Origin: Ustulina deusta
Taxonomy: Eukaryota > Ascomycota > Sordariomycetes > Xylariales > Xylariaceae
Direction of reading: 5' to 3'
Length of the DNA stretch: 64,000 nucleotides
NCBI GenBank assembly: GCA_023159155.1
Contig: JAJNNX010000043.1
Coordinates: 248,001-312,000 of the forward strand
The notes beneath the pieces were generated by a model. It saw only the letters and a list, made by a program, of their open reading frames with translations. It had not been told where the DNA came from and searched no databases. Positions 33,785 to 44,404 of this stretch are shown piece after piece. Each line of letters opens with the position of its first letter. Position 1 is the stretch's first letter. The position numbers and the translations under genes were made by a program.

Positions 33785-35684
33785 TCAAAGCTCGCTGACC
33801 TCTGCAGTCCCTATGATCGAAGCGGCTTTTGAAGCATCGAAGTTCCTAATCAAGTCATAGTAGAAACTCACGATCTCCATGTGGCTCTGCATATCAATCC
33901 TCTCATCGACAGTATGAGCGTTGAGAGCATGGCCTTGGCGTATAGGCACCCAGCGATAGATATTGGGGGTTAGATCTGTGCCGAGAAAGTTAGCACATCT
34001 GCTACTATACTTAGATCCAGAAAGAACCTATAAATCCACCTACTTAGGTAATGCCGCGTGTCAGTATTGCCAGTCATTAACTCTCCCACAGGCACAACCT
34101 TGCCTCCATCAAAGGCGAAGCTATGCTGAATCGTTCCTGAGAAAACATCCCAAACCGGTCCGGTTGTAGGTGACGTCGGCGTAACTTGTGTCAGCTGGTC
34201 GCCTCGGAGTATAAGTGTGCCATTGTATTCGACTTCGTACATTGGTTCGAAGAGCCCATCGTCGAAGGTTTCGTCCAACTCAAAATCGGGATTTTGCTCC
34301 TCGCCTTCAAAAGCTTTGACCGTCAAGCCAAATTTCTTGACGATTGGCTTAATTTGTTGTAAAAGGTTGCCTTTAACAGCTGGGATCGAATCCTGTGGTG
34401 CGATGCGATGATTTACACCGATTTTGATATATTCGGGCATCGCGTTGATCTTGACCCCGCCGAGGAAATAGTCAACGGCTTGCGAAGTTTGAAGACGGTA
34501 GTTTGTCGAACGGTCCATCGTGGCAAGCTCCTTGGCCAAGCTCTTCAAGTCACCTTTTTTGATCAACCTGGTGATATTTGGCGCAGACTTTGGTGAGTAC
34601 TCCGACTAGCAGATGAAGTGTTTGTGAATCGGCGAGCCCTCGATGAGCTTGGGTTTCCACGGGTGAGCCTCAAGCTGCGTCACAATCTCGGCCATAATCC
34701 CTACGCCAGTATGTGGGAATGGCGTCGATGAGTGCCCTCCGTTGACATGCAATTCAATCCAAATATCTATATGTCCCTTTTCCATGACGGCGGGCAAGGC
34801 ATCTGTACTCTTGTCAGACAATTTCAACTTAAGTTTTTATTCTCGGGATACCTACACAAAGTGTCGTTACTAAGAAGCTCTAGTCCCATACCGCCTTCAT
34901 CAAGTATCAAGGCCATCGAGTTAACCCCGTACAGACTCTCTAAGTATGGTCCTATCGTACCGGCTCCACGACGTCCGGCACATTCTTCGTCAAACCCAAG
35001 AGCAAGGATGACGGTTCTTTTTGGTATCCAACTTGGATTCGCCAGCAAGGTTTCAAGAGCAGACATCAACGCAGTCAAGCTGTTCTTGTCGTCGGATGCT
35101 CCGCGGCCCCAAAGCCATTGACCATCAAAGTAGCCAGAAAATGGCGGATACGACCATGTCGAAGCGTCGGCGACAGGGACAACATCCTGATGGGCTGCGA
35201 GCATCATTGGTTTGAGAGACGAGTCAGCCCCTTTAATTGTATACACTAATCCAAGTGAATTCACTGTTTCGCGATCCATTCGTCGGTGACTACAACTCAC
35301 GAGTCAGCCAATGCGAGCTTATAGCCGTGGCTACATTTAGACTTACACATTCGGATACAAGGATTCGAGTGTTTCTTGTAAGGTATAGAACACTTCCCAA
35401 CGTGGATCTTCCAAGGGCTCACCATTATCATCGTACGAGATCGAGGGCACGCTAACGATGGCAGAGTGCCTCTTGACTTGGAGTTTCAAGGCATCCTCGC
35501 CGGAGAAAATGTCTCGCGCTTCTGGCAGACCATCGCTAGAAGGGTTTATCGAAGGCGGAAGTTCGCACTTGAACCGAGCGTTTCCAGGTTCTCCAATACT
35601 ACCCTGGGCAGTATCGTCAAGTCCAGGGAGCGCACTAACATAGGAGGGCAGGACACCCGCCACTAAAGCAAGCGAAAGCATCAT
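33785..35684 (-). CDS. CPS1: Carboxypeptidase S, M20 family, with one in-frame TAG
   Basis: Vacuolar/secreted Gly-X carboxypeptidase (M20A, yeast CPS1-like). The N-terminal signal or anchor is MMLSLALVAGVLPSYVSA. Introns follow SLYPN-V (GTAAGT), after SNDTL (GTAGGT) and after DTRHYL (GTAGGT, 34045-33976). Zinc-site motifs are MMLAAHQDVVPV, WGRGASDDKN, GFDEECAGRRGAGTI and NAHTVDERI; HVNGGHSSTPFPHTG is the dimerisation/bridge region. Between HKHFIC and SEYSPKSAPNI the codon 34608-34606 is TAG, in the same frame as both sides. Relatives have Gln after that Cys, so CAG to TAG is the simplest change. No plausible intron removes it, since the nearest GT-AG pair shifts frame. Unless the stop is read through or edited, the protein would lose its C-terminal half, including the last His ligand. 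Confidence 0.87.
34606..34608 (-). other. In-frame TAG in carboxypeptidase S
   Basis: The minus-strand codon is TAG between TGC (Cys) and TCG (Ser). Sequence on both sides encodes conserved M20 protein in one frame. Confidence 0.82.
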
Positions 35685-36380
35685 CGTTCACACAAGGGAC
35701 GAGCACAATTGTGGGATTCAAAACGAGGTACAAAAGCAGTTGAACTAGGTAAGTACTTAGGTGATGGGATATACAAGACTAGCCTCACGAAGCAATTCCG
35801 CTAATCACGATGCATTTTGATTATGTATCTAGAATGGGGGGATAGGGAACAGACTAGAAGGCGATGATGATAGTCGATATTCACAGGCTTAGACTAGATT
35901 AGAAACACCAAAGATAACGGTGCCGATATACAGGGTTTGCATCACACCATTGACCTTCCGTACAGAGATGTAGGACCACAGCAACTACCTCGACAAATAG
36001 ATAGGTGTCGTCGCCTGCCCGTGGAATCTGGTCGAGTTGAGCCGACTATCGGTCTGCGCCTGCCCCAGTGCTAGATAAGTAGCTGACCCCGACTGCCCGT
36101 AAAGGGTGCAGTGGGCCGTTCCTTGCCCCTCCAAGACAGGGAGTAAATAAGGCCCAAGCTCCCTTTGTCACCCCACCAAGCAGTCCCTAGCCCACCTACC
36201 AATGTACTCCCCAACTTGACTTGTTTGTAAGCATCCTTTGTAGGCAGCTTTCACTTACGACACCATCAAACAGACGCCAAAAACCAAGACTCAAGCAATC
36301 TACTTAGCTTTTCCTTTGGTCGTCATCCACGGGTTTCTTGTTCAGCAATAAGTCAGCAATTCTACCCTGTATCTCCAGTC
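35685..36380. other. Divergent promoter region
   Basis: About 700 bp between the carboxypeptidase S start (-) and the coiled-coil protein start (+), so it must hold both promoters. No specific site was recognised. Confidence 0.5.
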
Positions 36381-36968
36381 ATGTCGTCCGAGACTCTGCC
36401 TATATCACCAACCCGTTTCGCCGAGGCGCTGAAAGACCTCCCTGCCAGCTCCCTCGCCTTGAAGGTTCTCGAGCTACGAAGCTCCATAGCACATCTTGAC
36501 TACTCAAATGCCGAGCTGAAGCCCTTCGCCGAAGGCGCCACACCGACACTCGACAAACGGGACAATACAAGCGAGGTCGGTCAGCCGGACCAAGACTGCA
36601 AAGATGCCATGGACGAGAACGAAGCCGTCATCGCCCGCATGCAGGAGCGCATCGAGCTGGTACGCGCCGAGGTCGAGGGCAGAGGCCTAAACTGGCGGGA
36701 ATTTCAAGGCACTGCAGACGAATCAGCTTCAGCTTCAGCGGCACAGATCACGGAAGGTGACACGACGACACAAAGCGAGACATCGACTGCGGCAACAAGC
36801 GCAGACACGGGGCATAATCAAAGCGCAGAGCCCCAACATGAGGCTTGGAGAGATGGCACATTCCAAACAGGCACGACACAAGGCGATGAGGCACTCCTCG
36901 GGGAACTCTTGAGCCGCATCCCACTTGGGAATGAAGGGCAAGATGCAGATGGCGGTATGCATTTGTAG
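36381..36968 (+). CDS. Conserved fungal protein with a helical/coiled-coil core, unknown function
   Basis: Intronless 195-aa protein. Residues 8-50 (SPTRFAEALKDLPASSLALK, then ELRSSIAHLDYSN) and 73-105 (CKDAMDENEAVIARMQERIE) form two amphipathic helical segments. The last 85 residues are Ser/Thr/Gln-rich and disordered. The two-helix arrangement looks like a subunit of a larger complex. I recognise it as a type conserved among filamentous ascomycetes but cannot name it. The ATG at 36381 follows a pyrimidine-rich leader and has CAGTC before it. There is no signal peptide or membrane segment. Confidence 0.75.
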   Translation: MSSETLPISPTRFAEALKDLPASSLALKVLELRSSIAHLDYSNAELKPFAEGATPTLDKRDNTSEVGQPDQDCKDAMDENEAVIARMQERIELVRAEVEGRGLNWREFQGTADESASASAAQITEGDTTTQSETSTAATSADTGHNQSAEPQHEAWRDGTFQTGTTQGDEALLGELLSRIPLGNEGQDADGGMHL

Positions 36969-38169
36969 TCAGGAGTGGGCTCATATACAAACGGGACTTT
37001 GGGGAGTTGATGGTTACAAACGAATTACCTCCTCGCCGTATCTTGGGCGGTGGATATTCCTACAGGACAATTGGGATGAGGTTCGGCGGTTAATGCATTG
37101 CTAGGCGTTTTTTTTCTAAGAAAAGGTTGATAGGTTACTGCGTATGGGAGAGGCATCATTTTCTCGAGAGAGCTAGATGCCGGCACTGTGTCAAAACATA
37201 TTTAGGGATGGAACCAGAACTACCCAGTTCCTGTCTATGCGAACAGGACGAATTGGGGACGACTTGGCCACGGGCCTATGTGCTTATTAAAAGAAAATAG
37301 AAATCCAAGTTTCAATACCGTATTATTGCCTCTAGTATGATCTGGCGTGTCCCTACAATATACACCCCGTTGCACAGCTCGTATAAGTTTCCAGTAGCTG
37401 GTGTACAGTTGGAACTAATAAATCCCTTCTACACGGAAGTACTACTAGATATCAGGTGTTAGGAACCTCGAGTAATGTGTTCTTTTATATGATCCCTAAA
37501 GATCTATTCCATTCACTTGTATTCAAATACCCCGCTCATAAATTGGCCGGAAGCGATGATATCAGTGCAACTTATCTCAAGATGTTTGCCCAGGTACCTG
37601 TATCATAGGTTCTACAACCGACCGTACTGCTCACCTGTTAAGAAGCTGGAATTTAACACCTACTTCGACAGGTGCCTAGGTACCTACCTACTTAACGTGC
37701 CTAGGTACCTACTTAACGTGCCTAGGTACATAGGTACCTCGTGCCTTCCCTTCTTCCTTCCATATTCACATCTGCGTCCTCTCTCCAGCCTACTAGTTTC
37801 CTTACCAGTCCTGTTCTTGGAACTGCACCTCCTTCTAAACAACACAACTTCACACAATTCAAGCCACGCTCGTAAGCGGCTTCTTCAGTCTGTTCTCGAT
37901 GTACTCTGTTTTGCCATCCAGACCCAGTTGACATCGCCTCTAAGCCAACAATCTGCGACATCTCGCTACATCACAAGATTCTCGGCCTAGTAGTCGGAAA
38001 GAAAGCGGGATATTAGTGACCACATCGTGGACTCAACTACAACGTATGTGGCCCTTCGTATTCCTCGTTACTACAAGAGTGAAGTAATCCATTAACTAAC
38101 CTTACTCCGAATCTACTTCCAGCGTCCAGCTACTAGGTATTGGATATCACTTCCTACAATACCTCAATC
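36969..38169. other. 1.2-kb intergenic region with a 21-bp repeat
   Basis: No coding sequence is supported. It contains the 21-bp tandem repeat at 37673-37740 and a CT-rich leader before the 2EXR gene, possibly a 5' UTR with an intron (GTATGT at about 38045). Confidence 0.45.
37673..37740. repeat. About 21-bp tandem repeat built from CCTAGGTACCTACTTAACGTG
   Basis: About three imperfect copies. The CCTAGGTACC core is palindromic and similar CCTAGGTA blocks are scattered through other spacers of this window (for example near 52380-52420). Confidence 0.75.
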
Positions 38170-38820
38170 ATGCCGAAGCTGCAAGTCACCAGCACCAGCT
38201 CTCCGCCTTCCAGCTTCCCTCAGTTTACCCGACTTCCGCCAGAACTCCGTATGATGATCTGGGAAGAGGCTATGGACGAACCCCGAACCATCCATATCTT
38301 CCACGTTCCAGAGAATTACACGCAACGAACGCTTACCATCAACAACGTAAAGTTCATCGACGTGCCTGTGTTCTTTTTCGTCAACCAGGAATGCCGTGAG
38401 ATCGCAGTAAAGCAGTACACCGAAATCAAGGGCACACTCAGAATCTCGAGACCCAGCGTTCTCCTATGCCGCAATTCCAAGTTACTAAACCTCAACTTCC
38501 ACATGAAAAAAGGCAACAGACTCCAATTTCACAATTGTATCCCTTTTGGTAGCGAATCCTCCCCAGAACCCCAGCATGTCAGTGTCCGAAGGGAATCCTA
38601 CTTTTTTAATTGTGACCTTCCGCAATTCAACCGTTGGGTCGAGTCGCTACCGAGCGATTATAACAAAGCGGAGGCTACGGGGTTCTTATGTGAGAGAACT
38701 TGTTGGGAAAGGATGACACAGCAACAAGGATCACTCTATGTTGCATTCTGGGAATGGGTGCTCGATAATAGCATAGGCCTGTGCTTGGTTGATGATCGAG
38801 ATGAAGTATCGAAGAGGTAA
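38170..38820 (+). CDS. 2EXR domain protein
   Basis: Intronless 216-aa protein. The 2EXR domain near the N-terminus has FTRLPPELRMMIWEEAMDEPRTIHIF followed by FFVNQECREIAVKQY, typical of this fungal-specific and often highly expanded family. The function is unknown. I placed the start at the first ATG, 38170. The upstream in-frame sequence begins with a TTG and is probably leader. The C-terminus reads through to TAA at 38818 without defects. No signal peptide is present, so it is probably intracellular. Confidence 0.85.
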   Translation: MPKLQVTSTSSPPSSFPQFTRLPPELRMMIWEEAMDEPRTIHIFHVPENYTQRTLTINNVKFIDVPVFFFVNQECREIAVKQYTEIKGTLRISRPSVLLCRNSKLLNLNFHMKKGNRLQFHNCIPFGSESSPEPQHVSVRRESYFFNCDLPQFNRWVESLPSDYNKAEATGFLCERTCWERMTQQQGSLYVAFWEWVLDNSIGLCLVDDRDEVSKR

Positions 38821-40294
38821 CTCAGTGCAGCAGCGCCCAAATTCTAAATCGCTTCAGCGCCCGAATTGGCGGTTCCGTCTCATACGAATCAATCCGTTGG
38901 GCATTATCGTCTGCAGTGAGTGCTATCGGGGTCTTCGTTGGAGAGAAGGTCGATCAGGTGGCACACGAAATTAGAAGAGGATAGGAAGGGGGGGGCTGCT
39001 GCTCGTAAGTCTCTATGATAATCTTCATGCGCTAGCCAAGGTCGATTATTAAACTATAAGTTTCCTCTTCTATTTCTGTGTTCTATTGACGAAGCAGCGG
39101 ATTGTGAGGGTATATTTATTCATTATCTAGGGCGAAGGTCAAGATGTCGGCGAATGTTCTGACGCTTTGGGCGTCCTTCGTGGTGACTAGACCTGCTCAG
39201 TTCCAAGAATATGTTCGAGGACCTCTTATTCTGCGGCAGATATTCGACCATGCTCCGGAGTCCCTCTCACACGTCTGGGTTAGATATTTACCTGAGCCTA
39301 GTCTATCATGACATTGGCGATTGAAAACGAAATCATTTTAAGAACCGACTTCCGAACCAACACATGACAACCGCTCTCTATCATGGCCCTTTTTATTCTA
39401 TCGTGACCCATCCGTTATCAGTGCTGCTGCAGAGGAAGACATAAGCCACGTTTGATGCCGAGAGCTGTTTCAGTACCGCGGTAAGTGCTTAATAATACTA
39501 ACTCTCGCAGCAGCCCCTAGCTATACGTGCGCCTCCCAAAGAGGAGAGCCGGTGTTTGAAACATGAAAATCTGTTCCCAGCGCTGGTGCCAAATGTGTAA
39601 AGCATCTTGAATTGTTCAGCCGTACTAAGCCAAGCTACTTACACGTTCGTATTCCTACGCAGGTAGCAGACTTGGACTTCTCGTTCCTCTCCGAGGTTAC
39701 TGCTCGTTTTTTTTATACTCTTAAAGGCAGGATGCCATTCCACCGACCGCACAAGATCGAACCGCCCCTATCTAGTATGGCGCCCATGCTCCGCATTAGG
39801 TACCATAGACCAGATCCCGTGATGATCAGCAACGCACCGCACTGCCCGTACTTAGGAGAATGGCTACCTACTCGACGACAATCTGGCGATAATTTCCGGG
39901 ACCCGGAGATATTTTCCCATGGAAGTAGTAAAATCTGGTCATTAGCACTTACCACTTGCTGGTTATTCAATGCTAGAAGCTAGATACCGAAGAACAGCGC
40001 CGTTTCAGCCGGGTACAGCTCCCAATCCGGGTTTACTCCGTATTTCCTATATAAGCGGCGCTCGCCGATCCGGGCGGCGAATATTGAAATCCATCAATTA
40101 CAATCAACGATGAACAAGGGAGGCAGTCACGTCTAGATAAATTAACTGACAACTGAACAGTTGAATAGGAAAGCATCAGAAATCTTGGCGATGACATATA
40201 AATACAGTTAATCCGGATCTGTAGGCTGAGGTGGATCGGGAGAGACTTCGAATATGCTTTGCCCGAGTTAATAATAGACAAGACCAACGACGAG
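38821..40294. other. 1.5-kb intergenic region
   Basis: No gene is supported. It includes the 3' flank of the 2EXR gene and the promoter of the pectinase gene. Confidence 0.45.
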
Positions 40295-41584
40295 ATGCAA
40301 TTCGCTAACGCGCTTCTATTCATTGGCATTGCCACGGCAGCGAAGTTGCCACCGACGAGGGTTGTTGAGCGAGCTGCGACGTGCACGCCCGCGGCCGGTG
40401 GTAGCAGTTCTATCGATGATGTCCCGGCGATCCAGTCAGCGATCGCAGCATGTCCGTCGGGGACCATCGTAATCCCCCCCTCGTCGACATACTACATCAA
40501 TTCCGTCTTCAGCTTCAAAGGCTGCTCGGGCTGCACGCTTCAAGTTGAGGGCCTGCTGAAGGTCGCAAGCGACACAGACTATTGGAACGGCAAAGACGCC
40601 ATCTTCGATGGTAAGGCACATCCCCCATTCGCATTTCGGGAGGGATCTACGAAGAGACAGGTCACGGGAATGCCGGCTAACTTTTGAAAACGTACAGTGT
40701 CAGGCATCACCGGAGCCAAAATATACTCGTCAACCGGCGCCGGCGTCATCGACGGGAACGGTCAGGATGCCTGGGACCGCTTCGCCGAGGACAGCAGCTA
40801 CGACAGACCGACGCTGTTCTGGATCAACGGGTCGAAAGACGTGACCGTGCAGAACCTGAGGTTCAAGAACGCGCCGAACGTGTTCCACTCGGCGCGAGGA
40901 GACAGCTCGAACATCCAGTACATCGACATCGATCTCTCCGCGACGAGCAAGAGCAGCAACCTCCCCAAGAACACGGACGGCTGGGACATCGGGCCGGCCA
41001 GCTACGTGACGATTTCGGGCGCCACGGTGACGAACGACGACGACTGCGTGGCGTTCAAGCCGGGCGCCAACTACGTGACCGTCACGGACATCACGTGTGT
41101 AGGCAGCCACGGGCTGAGCGTCGGGAGTCTCGGCTCCAAGGCCGGCGCCACGGATACCGTGCAGAACATCTACGTGAACGGCGCGACGATGACGGACTCG
41201 ACCAAGGCCGCGGGGATCAAGCTGTACCCGGCAGGCTCGTCCCACGGGACGGCGGTGGTGCGCAACGTGACGTGGGAGAACGTCGTCGTCGACAATTCCG
41301 AGTACGCCTTCCAGATCCAATCCTGCTACAGCGAAGACGAGGCGTACTGCGAGAGCTCGCCGAGCACCGCCCAGCTATCCGATATTGTCGTCAAGGGCTT
41401 CTCCGGGACAACGAGCTCGAAGTACAGCCCCACCATTATGAATCTGAATTGTCCGGCGGGCGGGACTTGTGATGTCACTATGAGTTCTATCACCGTCGTG
41501 CCGCCGAGCGGGTCCGCCCGGGTGCTGTGTGCCAACACCCCGAGCAGCTTGGGCGTGACTTGTTCGAGCGGCGCCAGCGGTTGA
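40295..41584 (+). CDS. Secreted GH28 pectinase (exo-polygalacturonase-like)
   Basis: 400-aa glycoside hydrolase family 28 enzyme that cleaves pectin outside the cell. Exons are 40295-40610 and 40698-41584 (intron 87 nt, GTAAGG). A signal peptide is visible (MQFANALLFIGIATAA). Catalytic GH28 motifs are NTDGWDIG (Asp202), NDDDC (Asp220/221) and GSHGLSVGS (His243). The fourth motif is GIKLYPAG rather than the endo-enzyme RIK, pointing to an exo-acting polygalacturonase or rhamno/xylogalacturonan hydrolase. Cysteines of the C-terminal part (CYSEDEAYC, NLNC, TC) are in place. An in-frame TTG upstream is not the start. Exon 2 is markedly GC-rich compared with the AT-rich flanks, giving long spurious frames on all strands. 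Confidence 0.93.
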
Positions 41585-41962
41585 AGGGGTTGTTTAGATA
41601 ATGTATATCAGGGCTGCGTAGCGTGAACGTTGAATAAGAGAGCATGATAAAAGTATCGGCTGTTCGCTTTTACGGTGACATACTGCTAGGTAGCTTGCTA
41701 CGAGAGGGCGGAGGAGGGATACCTATGCCAAACCTCAATATACCGCTATTATACTCATATAGACTTAATAAACGTCAGACCCTATGTTAAAGCGCCATCC
41801 TGGCTATAGAAGCAGCCAGTGACTGGCCGGAGGTAGGTTGGAACCACCTAACCCAGGTAACTCCGTGCAGGAGACGCATCGCACAATATCCGACCACCAT
41901 CAAAGTCACGGAACCCAACACACACACACACACATGGCGCCGCGAAAAACCGCCGCCACCGC
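41585..41962. other. Convergent 3' region
   Basis: 378 bp between the 3' ends of the pectinase (+) and the SDR (-). A short CA repeat occurs at about 41919-41935. No gene is seen. Confidence 0.45.
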
Positions 41963-42763
41963 TCACGGGTCGCCGACCCAGCCACCATCAACGACATAGC
42001 TACTCCCCGTAATAGCGCTCGAGTCATCAGCAGCCAAGAAGAGAATCAGCCGAGCGACCTCCATCGGCGCGAGATCCCGCTGCAGTGTCTGCGCAGCCAT
42101 GACCTCGGCGCGGTACTCGGGGGTCAGGACCTCGTCGACCTGGCGGCGCGTGGCGATGGCGCCGGGCATGACGGAGTTGACGCGGATGCCGGCGGGGCCG
42201 AACTCCCTGCTGTGGGTGCGGGTCATGCCGAGGACGGCGGCCTTGCACAGCGTGTACACGGGCAGGCCGACGGCCGGGATGCGCCACGAGATGCTGCCCA
42301 CGTTGACGATGCTGCCCTTGCCGCGCGCCCGCATCCCCGGCACCACGGCCTGCGTCAGGAAGAACTGGTGCCGCAGGTTGACGTTGACGTCGGCGTCCCA
42401 CGACGCCGGCGTCACCTGTTCCGTGCCCACGCGCGAGCGCGCCCCCGCCGCCCCCGCGTTGTTCAGCAGCACGTCCACGGCCCCGCGGCGCGCGACGACC
42501 TCGTCCGCGCAGGCGCGCAGCCGTCCCAGGTCCGTCACGTCGCACTGCAGGAACCACGGCAGCGGCGTCCGGTTCTCGGGGTGCGACGCCCGCAGCGTGT
42601 CGAGCAGCTCCTGCGCCGGGCCCGCCGCGACGTCGAGGAACACGACGTGCGAGCCCTGCAGCCAGAAACTCTCGACGCAGGCGGCGCCTATGCCCTGCGC
42701 GCCGCCCGTGATGAGCACCGTCAGACCCCGCAGGCTGGGGTAGGTCGCGTATTGCTGGGACAT
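41963..42763 (-). CDS. Short-chain dehydrogenase/reductase (FabG/sugar-dehydrogenase type)
   Basis: Intact, intronless 266-aa classical SDR. The cofactor motif is TGGAQGIG (20-26). Asp44 at the end of beta-2 (FLDV) suggests NAD(H) preference. NNAG is at 101-104 and the catalytic set is Ser157, Tyr170 and Lys174 (YTLCK). It ends ITGSSYVVDGGW, the typical FabG-like C-terminus. Relatives include sugar and polyol dehydrogenases and 3-oxoacyl reductases; the substrate is not predictable. It faces the pectinase gene tail-to-tail, so a role in pectin sugar use is conceivable but weak. It is very GC-rich; its reverse strand also shows long frames that I treat as shadows. Confidence 0.9.
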   Translation of the reverse strand: MSQQYATYPSLRGLTVLITGGAQGIGAACVESFWLQGSHVVFLDVAAGPAQELLDTLRASHPENRTPLPWFLQCDVTDLGRLRACADEVVARRGAVDVLLNNAGAAGARSRVGTEQVTPASWDADVNVNLRHQFFLTQAVVPGMRARGKGSIVNVGSISWRIPAVGLPVYTLCKAAVLGMTRTHSREFGPAGIRVNSVMPGAIATRRQVDEVLTPEYRAEVMAAQTLQRDLAPMEVARLILFLAADDSSAITGSSYVVDGGWVGDP

Positions 42764-42784
42764 TGGCTGGCGTGCGGAGTAAAA

Positions 42785-42820
42785 GACGGTAGTAAGGACG
42801 GTAGTAAGGACGGTAGTAAG
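42785..42820. repeat. 12-bp tandem repeat, three perfect copies
   Basis: GACGGTAGTAAG three times head to tail, starting 22 bp before the SDR start codon, so it lies in the leader or core promoter. Confidence 0.9.
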
Positions 42821-43489
42821 GAAGTAAGTAGTTCTAGGATATAGCTACTTAGTAGGTATTGCAAGCTAAGCTCGAAACAATTCGGGGAGTCGGGTTTGTA
42901 GTGTGTGGCCTAAGTGTGTGCCTAAGACGGAACGGTCTTGGATTTAGAACGCCGTGGTCTGAGTGAGATCTTGGAGAGAGAGAGAGGGAACTAAGAAGAA
43001 GTTCTAGAATGCTGCTAGAAGTGCATCGTCCAAAACAAAGAACGTCGTATGGGCTGGGACGGAATCCACAACGACCGATCGGAGCTGCAAGTTCGGTGTG
43101 GTACAGGATTGGAGGGGGCACCAGTTATCTCGTAATTCGTAGAACAACAATAATAGAGCAGACCTCAGTGGCCATCCATCCTAAATTCAGACGTGCACAT
43201 GATTAATACACAGTTCTACGGAAAACAGCAGGTATTCTAAGACAAGCGACGAGGGGATAAAGATGATAGCAATGGGAGCTCCTCTAATGACAATGATAAA
43301 TGATGCCAGCTCCGGTTCATGCCCAACCGACCAAAACGCCAAAATACGAAAATGTTATTTTCCCAATTTCCCATCTCCCACTCTCTCTTCCTTCATATCT
43401 CTCAATCCTCCATGTTTGCCCATTTCTTGCTCCCCTGCTTAAATGCTGAGACATCCAAAAAGCGACCAACTTGCCGAGAATGCTTATAG

Positions 43490-43650
43490 TCTATAAATGG
43501 TGTTTGCGGTCTATTCGAGAGCGAAGAGAAGAACTTGGGGTGCTGGTTGTGTATACATAATGTTGAGGTCTGCTAGAGCGTAGAGAAAACCAGTGGTGCT
43601 GGGAGTCTACAAATGATGTTTGTGATCTATCCGAGAGAAGAAAAATAGTA
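43490..43650. repeat. Degenerate about 60-bp tandem repeat
   Basis: Roughly three imperfect copies of a unit containing CTATAAATGRTGTTTG...GGTCTATTCGAGAG...GGTGCTGG, with about 25-30% divergence judged by eye. No coding potential is recognised. Confidence 0.55.
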
Positions 43651-44404
43651 AGGACAAAAAGTTTATTTTTAAAGAGGGGTCGATGTTTTGTGGCTTTTGT
43701 TCTTCCTTTTTCGTTTGTCGACGACACTGCTCGTTTCCCACAAATCAATTTCATAGACCAATCTCGTAGCAACTTAGAGTTACATCGTGGAATGCCTAGA
43801 ACCACCCGGTGTGTGGTAGTGATCATGAGGTCTTGGTGAGACTGGGGACCGAAACCTGACCAAGGAGGTATGCAATCACCTAGAAGTCTATGTCAGACGA
43901 AAACCTTGCCAAACATCAGGCACTCAGGCCTTTGGGCTGTTTAGTAAGAATCTTGATCCGTTAAGGTAATGTTTTTCTTTAATTTTTGATGCAGCGTTTA
44001 TTATATTTGTCTGGGTCACCTGCACTATCAGACATCACGAGTTAGAAATTGTGAGACTCGTTTATTTATTTTTAGGGGGGAAAGGGGGGAGGGAGTTCAT
44101 GGGAGCATGTGGCATGTGGGAGAGAAGTCTGTGCAAAGCTGAAAAATTGATCACACTGAAATACTTACACTACTGGCTTTGAGGATGGGGTTTGATCATG
44201 TCATCCTATCCACTACGTAGACTCGAACCCAGACCTTCGAAGCTAATATATGGCCTTCGGTGGCCCTTGGGAGGCTTGATGGAGCCTTCAGGCAGTTTAA
44301 AAGATTGAATATATGGAGTTCGGTCTCTGATAGACGACGACAGAGTACCACGTCCTCCCGCGACTAATCTTGCTGAGGCAACCGATCCCTCAGTGGAGTC
44401 CATG

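Larger units (their letters stand above)
42764..44404. other. 1.6-kb intergenic region with repeats
   Basis: Contains the 12-bp tandem repeat just upstream of the SDR start and a degenerate about 60-bp repeat at 43490-43650. No gene is supported. Confidence 0.45.

Noticed and set aside
40684..41472. 262-codon frame over the pectinase
   Set aside because: Arg/Gly-rich out-of-frame reading of the GC-rich GH28 exon 2.
42212..42844. 210-codon plus-strand frame over the SDR
   Set aside because: Antisense shadow rich in Arg and His; the minus-strand SDR has all catalytic residues.
42785..43650. CRISPR-like array
   Set aside because: The repeats are contiguous with no regular unique spacers, and the sequence is eukaryotic.
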